Of a stretch of 64,000 nucleotides of DNA, positions 59,754 to 64,000 are shown piece by piece. The DNA lies in assembly GCF_006439015.1 (NCBI RefSeq), contig NZ_RCZG01000027.1, positions 1 through 64,000 of the forward strand, read 5' to 3'. The first letter of the stretch is position 1. Each line of letters starts with the position of its first letter. The stretch is from Mycolicibacterium hodleri. Its GTDB lineage: Bacteria; Actinomycetota; Actinomycetes; Mycobacteriales; Mycobacteriaceae. A model generated the notes under the pieces. That model did not search any database. It was not told the origin of the DNA and saw nothing but the letters and a program-made list of their open reading frames with translations. The position numbers and the translations under genes were made by a program.

Positions 59754-59930
59754 ATGAAGAGCATGAAGAAGTTTGGTTTCGCCACGATCCTCGCCGGTGG
59801 CCTCGCCGCAGGTGCCCTGGGTTTCTCGGGTGCCGCGCAGGCTGACATCAGCCACAACGCGTTCATCAACGAGATCACGCCGACCGTCAGCGTGCCGCAC
59901 GTCGACACCACGGTCCACCAGAGCCGCTAA
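59754..59930 (+). CDS. Small secreted protein (58 residues)
   Basis: ATG 59754, stop TAA at 59930. The signal peptide (KKFGFATILAGGLAAGALG, cleavage near GAAQAD) leaves about 28 residues of mature peptide: DISHNAFINEITPTVSVPHV plus DTTVHQSR. The mature part has three histidines and no cysteine. Similar short secreted proteins occur in mycobacteria; function unknown. The KstR-like palindrome lies 18 bp upstream and a hairpin terminator 18 bp downstream, so the gene appears to be its own transcription unit. Confidence 0.75.
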   Translation: MKSMKKFGFATILAGGLAAGALGFSGAAQADISHNAFINEITPTVSVPHVDTTVHQSR

Positions 59931-59948
59931 ATCCGACTCCACGTCGAG

Positions 59949-59973
59949 GGGGCATCCGCACTGCGGGTGCCCC
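59949..59973. terminator. Hairpin terminator between the small secreted gene and hrpA
   Basis: GGGGCATCCGC-ACT-GCGGGTGCCCC forms an 11-bp stem (one G-U pair) followed by TTCTT. It lies between two convergent genes. Confidence 0.75.
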
Positions 59974-59992
59974 TTCTTCGTGTCTGGATGCG

Positions 59993-62900
59993 TTAGGCGC
60001 GAAGCGCGTCCAGGGCGCGATGAATGCGCTGCTCGCTCACGGGTCTGGCGGTGCCCAGCTGCTGAGCCCACAGGCTCACTCGGAACTCCTCGATCAGACG
60101 CGCGACGTCGCGCACGTCGTCGGCCGCGGCCCGCGACGGCGAAAGCGCCTGCCGCAGTGAGTCATATTCATCCCGCAACGAGTGAACCCGAAGCATCCGC
60201 TCGCGATCGGCGGCAATGGCGTGCGGCAACCGCTCGAGGCGTCGGCCGATGGCCGTGACGTAGCGGGCCAGGTCGAGGAGGTGCGCCCCTCCGGTGGCAG
60301 CGACGAAGCCCGCGGGCAGCAGGGTGGCCAGCTGCACGCGAATGTCGGCGACGGCATCCGCCTGACCGGCCGGTGGTGTGGCGGGCAGTGCGAGCTCGAC
60401 CTCGCGCAGGGCCGCCAGGACGCGTTCGACGCGCCTGAGGATGTCGCGCATCGTCGGCGCAAGCGCACCGGACACGCGGTCACGGACTGCGGTGAAGTCG
60501 GCTCGGCTCCAGACCGGGTTCGGAGCGAGCGCGGCCACGGCGGCGTCGGCGCAGTCGTCCAGCAGCGCCGCCAGCGAGCCATCGGGATTGGCGCCCAACG
60601 TGAGTCGGGTCCGGGTGTCCAACTGCTTCTCGAGGGCTTTGGCCGGCGACGGCACGGCCAGCCGGAGCAGGCGGCGTGTCCCCGGCCCCATCGCGGCACT
60701 CTGTTCCGCCGGCGTCGCGAACACCCGCACGTTCACCGCGGCACCCACGTCGACCAGGGCCGGGTAGCCGCGCACCGCACGTCCAGAGGTGGTCTCGACG
60801 ACCCGCGGGAGCTCGTCGAGGTCGTCCGGCCACCCGCGCAGTCCGCTGCGTTCGAGATCGCCTGAGAAGGCCTCGGCGACCGCGTCGCGGACCGGGGCGG
60901 CGAGGCGCTCCTGTAGCGCCTCGAGATCCTTTCCGCGAGCCAGCTCCGTTCCGTCGTCTGCCTCGACGGCGAACGTCACTCGCAGGTGATCCGGGATCTT
61001 CGTCAGGTCGAACGCGTCGATCGGGACCAGAACGCCGGTGCGGCGGCGCAACTCGCGTTGCAGCTCATCGAGCAGCGATCCGGCGCCCGGGTCGATGGAG
61101 GCGACGACCACTCGCGCGGTGTCCGGCGCGGGAACGAAGTTGCGCCGCAGGTCCTTCGGGAGTGACTTGATGAGCGCCGTGATCAGCTCCTCGCGCAATG
61201 TCGGTACGTGCCAGGCGAATTCGTCACCTCCTAGACGAGCCAGCACCTGCAAGGGAATGTGCACGGTGACACCGTCGTCCTCGCGCCCCGGCTCGAAGCG
61301 ATACGTCAACGGCAGCGAGAGATCCGCCGCCTCCCAGGTGTCCGGCTGGTCTGCGTCGTCGTCGTGGCGAAGGAGGTCGTCACGGGTGAAGGTCAGCAGA
61401 TCCGGCGTGCGGTGCCGCTGCTTCTTCCACCATCCGTCGAAGTGACGCGCCGACACCACCTCCGCGGGCACCCGGGCGTCGTATAGGGCGTAGATCTCGT
61501 CGTCGTCGACGAGCAGATCGCGACGGCGGGCTCGTTCCTCCAGCTCTGCGAGTTCCGCACGCAGCGTGGTGTTGTCGCGGAAGAAGTGGTGCCGTGTCTG
61601 CCAATCGCCCTCGACGAGCGCATGCCGGATGAACAGATCCCGGGCCACCGCCGGATCGACCTGGGCGTAGTTGATGCGGCGGCGCGCCACCAGCGACAGG
61701 CCGTACAGCGTGACGCGCTCATAGCCCATGACCGCGCCTCGCTTGGCGTCCCAGTGCGGTTCGCTGTAGGTCCGTTGCACGAGGTCACCCGCGACGCGCT
61801 CGACCACGTCCGGTTCGACGCGTGCCGCGATGCGCCCGAACAGCCGACTGGTCTCCACCAGGTCCGCGACGACGACCCAGCGCGGGGGGCGCTTGGTCAG
61901 AACGGAACCCGGCGCGAGGACGAACTTCGAATTGCGCGCCCCGGCATAGTCCCGGCCATCACCTTCACGTAAACCAATGTGCGACAACAGTCCCGAGAGC
62001 AGAGCGGCATGCACCCGGGCCGGATCGGCGGGCTCCGGGTCGTCGCCTTCCCGAATACCGAGGTCTCGGGCGATGCCGCGCAGCTGGCCGGTGAGATCCT
62101 GCCATTCGCGGATCCGCAGGTAGTGCAGGAACTCCTCGCGGCACATGCGCCGAAAGCCACTGCCCGACAAAGATCTTCGCTGCTCGCCCAGATACCGCCA
62201 GAGGTTGAGGTAGGAGTTGAAGTCGGAGAATTCGTCTGCAAACCTGGCGTGCTTCTGTCGCGCCGCCTCCTCGCGGTCGGTCGGCCGCTCTCGCGGATCG
62301 GGTATCGATAGCGCCGCAGCCAGTACCAGCACTTCACGCACGCAACCCTCGGCGTCGGCCGCCAGGATCATCCGGCCGATGCGTGGATCGAGCGGAAGCT
62401 TGGCGAGTCGACGCCCCAGATCGGTGATCGCGCCGTCGCCATCGAATGCACCGAGTTCGCGCAGCAGTTGCACACCGTCGCGAACGCTGCGCGCGTCCGG
62501 CGGATCGAGAAAGGGGAAGTTCTCGATGTCGCCGAGACCCAGAGCGGCCATCTGGAGCATCACCGCGGCGAGGTTGGTGCGCAGGATCTCGGGATCGGTG
62601 TAGCGGGGCCGTAGTTCGAAGTCGGGTTCGGAGTACAGCCGGATGCACACGCCCGGCGCGGTGCGGCCCGACCGACCGGCCCGTTGAGCGGCCGACGCCT
62701 GCGAGATCGGTTCGATCGGTAGCCGCTGTACCTTGGTCCGGCGGCTGTACCGGGAGATGCGGGCCGATCCTGGATCCACGACGTAGCGGATCCCCGGCAC
62801 CGTCAGCGACGTCTCGGCGACGTTGGTCGCCAGCACCACGCGTCGGCGTGAGTGGGACGGCGCGAACACCTTCTGCTGTTCCGCCGTCGGCAGCCGCGCG

Positions 62901-63901
62901 TACAGCGGCAAGACCTCCGTGTACGGACCGAGAGCACCACTCAATACTTCTGCGGTATCCCGAATCTCGCGTTCGCCGGACAGGAACACCAGGACATCGC
63001 CGGGTGGCTCGGCCTCCAGTTCCCGTACGGCGTCGACGATCGCCTCGGTCTGGTCGCGGACCTCGGTGCGCACGATGTCGTGGTCGGGGTCGTCGGGATC
63101 CTCGTCATCGTCCGACCACACGGGCATCTCCAATGGGCGGTAACGGATCTCGACCGGGTACGTCCGCCCCGACACCTCGACGATCGGCGCACCACCGAAG
63201 TGTTCGGCGAAGCGGCCGGGCTCGATCGTCGCCGACGTCACGATCACCTTGAGGTCGGGCCGCCGCGGCAGCAGCTCGCGCAGATAGCCCAGCAGGAAGT
63301 CGATGTTCAGGCTTCGCTCGTGGGCCTCATCGAGGATCAGGGTGTCGTAGCGCAGCAGTCGACGGTCACGTTGGATCTCGGCCAGCAGGATGCCGTCGGT
63401 CATCAGCTTGACCAGGGTGCGGTCGCTGGCGTGATCGTTGAACCGGACGGTGTAGCCGACCGCCTCCCCGAGCGGAACACTCAGCTCGTCGGCGATGCGC
63501 TGACCGACTGTGCGCGCGGCAAGCCGGCGCGGTTGGGTGTGCCCGATGGTGCCACGGATGCCGCGGCCCAGCTCGAGACAGATCTTCGGCAGCTGGGTGG
63601 TCTTGCCCGATCCGGTCTCGCCGGCGACCACGACCACCTGATGCTCGGTGATCGCCGTGGCGATGTCGTGCCGCTTCGCGCTGACCGGCAGGTCGGGGTA
63701 GGTGATCTCGGGCACGGCGGCCAGGCGGGTGGCGACGAGCGCCTCGGCCGCGGTGAACTGCTCGGCGATCTTCTGCACCGACTCGAAGTTGCCGCCGCGG
63801 ACGCCGCGCAGCCGACGCCGCAGCCGGTCGGCGTCGCGGATCGTCAGCCCATCGAGGCGCGCACGCAGCTCGCGCAACTCGGGGCCGGACGTTTCGGACA
63901 C
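59993..63901 (-). CDS. hrpA: DEAH-box RNA helicase HrpA
   Basis: 1302 residues, the usual HrpA length. Helicase motifs: I GETGSGKTTQLPK (K100), Ia TQPRRLAA, II DEAH (191-194), III SATIEPGRFAEHF, and VI QRAGRSGRTAPG. HA2 and OB-fold regions follow (LGLGDIENFPFLDPPD, GLLSHIG). The C-terminal DUF3418 begins near residue 690 and is typical of the HrpA subgroup. HrpA resolves stalled ribosomes and remodels mRNA in E. coli; the mycobacterial role is less studied. GTG start at 63901. Confidence 0.95.
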   Translation of the reverse strand: MSETSGPELRELRARLDGLTIRDADRLRRRLRGVRGGNFESVQKIAEQFTAAEALVATRLAAVPEITYPDLPVSAKRHDIATAITEHQVVVVAGETGSGKTTQLPKICLELGRGIRGTIGHTQPRRLAARTVGQRIADELSVPLGEAVGYTVRFNDHASDRTLVKLMTDGILLAEIQRDRRLLRYDTLILDEAHERSLNIDFLLGYLRELLPRRPDLKVIVTSATIEPGRFAEHFGGAPIVEVSGRTYPVEIRYRPLEMPVWSDDDEDPDDPDHDIVRTEVRDQTEAIVDAVRELEAEPPGDVLVFLSGEREIRDTAEVLSGALGPYTEVLPLYARLPTAEQQKVFAPSHSRRRVVLATNVAETSLTVPGIRYVVDPGSARISRYSRRTKVQRLPIEPISQASAAQRAGRSGRTAPGVCIRLYSEPDFELRPRYTDPEILRTNLAAVMLQMAALGLGDIENFPFLDPPDARSVRDGVQLLRELGAFDGDGAITDLGRRLAKLPLDPRIGRMILAADAEGCVREVLVLAAALSIPDPRERPTDREEAARQKHARFADEFSDFNSYLNLWRYLGEQRRSLSGSGFRRMCREEFLHYLRIREWQDLTGQLRGIARDLGIREGDDPEPADPARVHAALLSGLLSHIGLREGDGRDYAGARNSKFVLAPGSVLTKRPPRWVVVADLVETSRLFGRIAARVEPDVVERVAGDLVQRTYSEPHWDAKRGAVMGYERVTLYGLSLVARRRINYAQVDPAVARDLFIRHALVEGDWQTRHHFFRDNTTLRAELAELEERARRRDLLVDDDEIYALYDARVPAEVVSARHFDGWWKKQRHRTPDLLTFTRDDLLRHDDDADQPDTWEAADLSLPLTYRFEPGREDDGVTVHIPLQVLARLGGDEFAWHVPTLREELITALIKSLPKDLRRNFVPAPDTARVVVASIDPGAGSLLDELQRELRRRTGVLVPIDAFDLTKIPDHLRVTFAVEADDGTELARGKDLEALQERLAAPVRDAVAEAFSGDLERSGLRGWPDDLDELPRVVETTSGRAVRGYPALVDVGAAVNVRVFATPAEQSAAMGPGTRRLLRLAVPSPAKALEKQLDTRTRLTLGANPDGSLAALLDDCADAAVAALAPNPVWSRADFTAVRDRVSGALAPTMRDILRRVERVLAALREVELALPATPPAGQADAVADIRVQLATLLPAGFVAATGGAHLLDLARYVTAIGRRLERLPHAIAADRERMLRVHSLRDEYDSLRQALSPSRAAADDVRDVARLIEEFRVSLWAQQLGTARPVSEQRIHRALDALRA

Positions 63902-63932
63902 TCCGGCAACGATAGCGTTCGCGAACGAGCGC

Positions 63933-64000
63933 TCAGCGGCGCCAGAAGTCGTACTCGTCGCGGCCCGGCCGGAAGCCGGCCGCCTCGACGATGTCCACCG
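63933..64000 (-). CDS. C-terminal end of a gene continuing past the window
   Basis: The minus strand is open from the right edge to a TGA at 63933-63935, reading VDIVEAAGFRPGRDEYDFWR at its end. The -AAGF- segment followed by a short aromatic tail resembles the last strand of class I SAM-dependent methyltransferases, but 22 residues are too few to be sure. Confidence 0.4.
   Translation of the reverse strand, partial: VDIVEAAGFRPGRDEYDFWRR

Overview
The window is high-GC DNA from a fast-growing mycobacterium (Mycolicibacterium-type). The identification rests on gene order. Read right to left, positions 2891-13116 match the Mycobacterium tuberculosis block Rv0216-fadE3-fadD4-pckA, and 13266-39245 match Rv0210, Rv0209, trmB, Rv0207c, mmpL3, Rv0205, Rv0204c, Rv0203, mmpL11, Rv0201c, Rv0200, Rv0199, zmp1, Rv0192, ricR and ilvD, with lineage-specific insertions. 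Comparisons with M. tuberculosis proteins are from memory; no search was run.

Layout. (1) 1-8310: a transposase end, then an acyl-CoA catabolic cluster: amidohydrolase, class III CoA-transferase, Rv0216-like double-hotdog hydratase, FadE3, a GntR regulator, enoyl-CoA hydratase and FadD4. (2) 8456-11230: a class III cyclase/ATPase gene followed by the stump of a second copy. (3) 11287-17136: GTP-dependent PEP carboxykinase, two proteins with degenerate GTPase motifs, TrmB and a NYN-domain protein. (4) 17187-33452: the envelope and haem-handling core, with MmpL3 (trehalose monomycolate flippase), an AI-2E-type permease, a UPF0104 membrane protein, an M23-like lipoprotein, a PrrA/PrrB-type two-component system, two haemophore-like secreted proteins, MmpL11, and Rv0201c/Rv0200/Rv0199-like proteins. 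(5) 33493-39245: Zmp1, an L,D-transpeptidase, a RicR-controlled DUF305-ricR copper operon and ilvD. (6) 39242-50837: accessory region with an HNH/DUF222 protein, nitrobindin, a LipE-like hydrolase, an Rv0910-like SRPBCC protein, a carboxyltransferase, a third haemophore, an FAD oxidoreductase with a DUF1295 membrane enzyme behind a KstR-like site, a two-subunit acyl-CoA dehydrogenase and a cupin. (7) 50931-57380: a GAP-family permease, a MoxR/DUF58/VWA/TPR operon resembling Bat systems, and a MOSC protein. (8) 57393-64000: a WS/DGAT-type acyltransferase, an LLM-type oxidoreductase, a 58-residue secreted peptide, HrpA helicase and the end of another gene.

Most notable signals. MmpL3 carries a roughly 110-residue DUF4190-like hydrophobic insertion between its two RND halves. 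A haemophore gene sits 5 bp upstream of a PrrA/PrrB-like two-component pair, next to mmpL11. A palindrome TTGACA-N2-TGTCAA recurs at fatty-acid genes. Two sites fit the KstR pattern TnnAACnnGTTnnA. A perfect RicR-like operator precedes DUF305-ricR. Remnants of a second cyclase and of a PPOX-type enzyme are readable.

No gene-free stretch exceeds 300 bases; the longest are 27691-27971 and 44918-45183. No rRNA, tRNA or CRISPR array was recognised. Several genes appear to be transcribed without a leader: a TANNNT hexamer lies 6-7 nt before the start codon.
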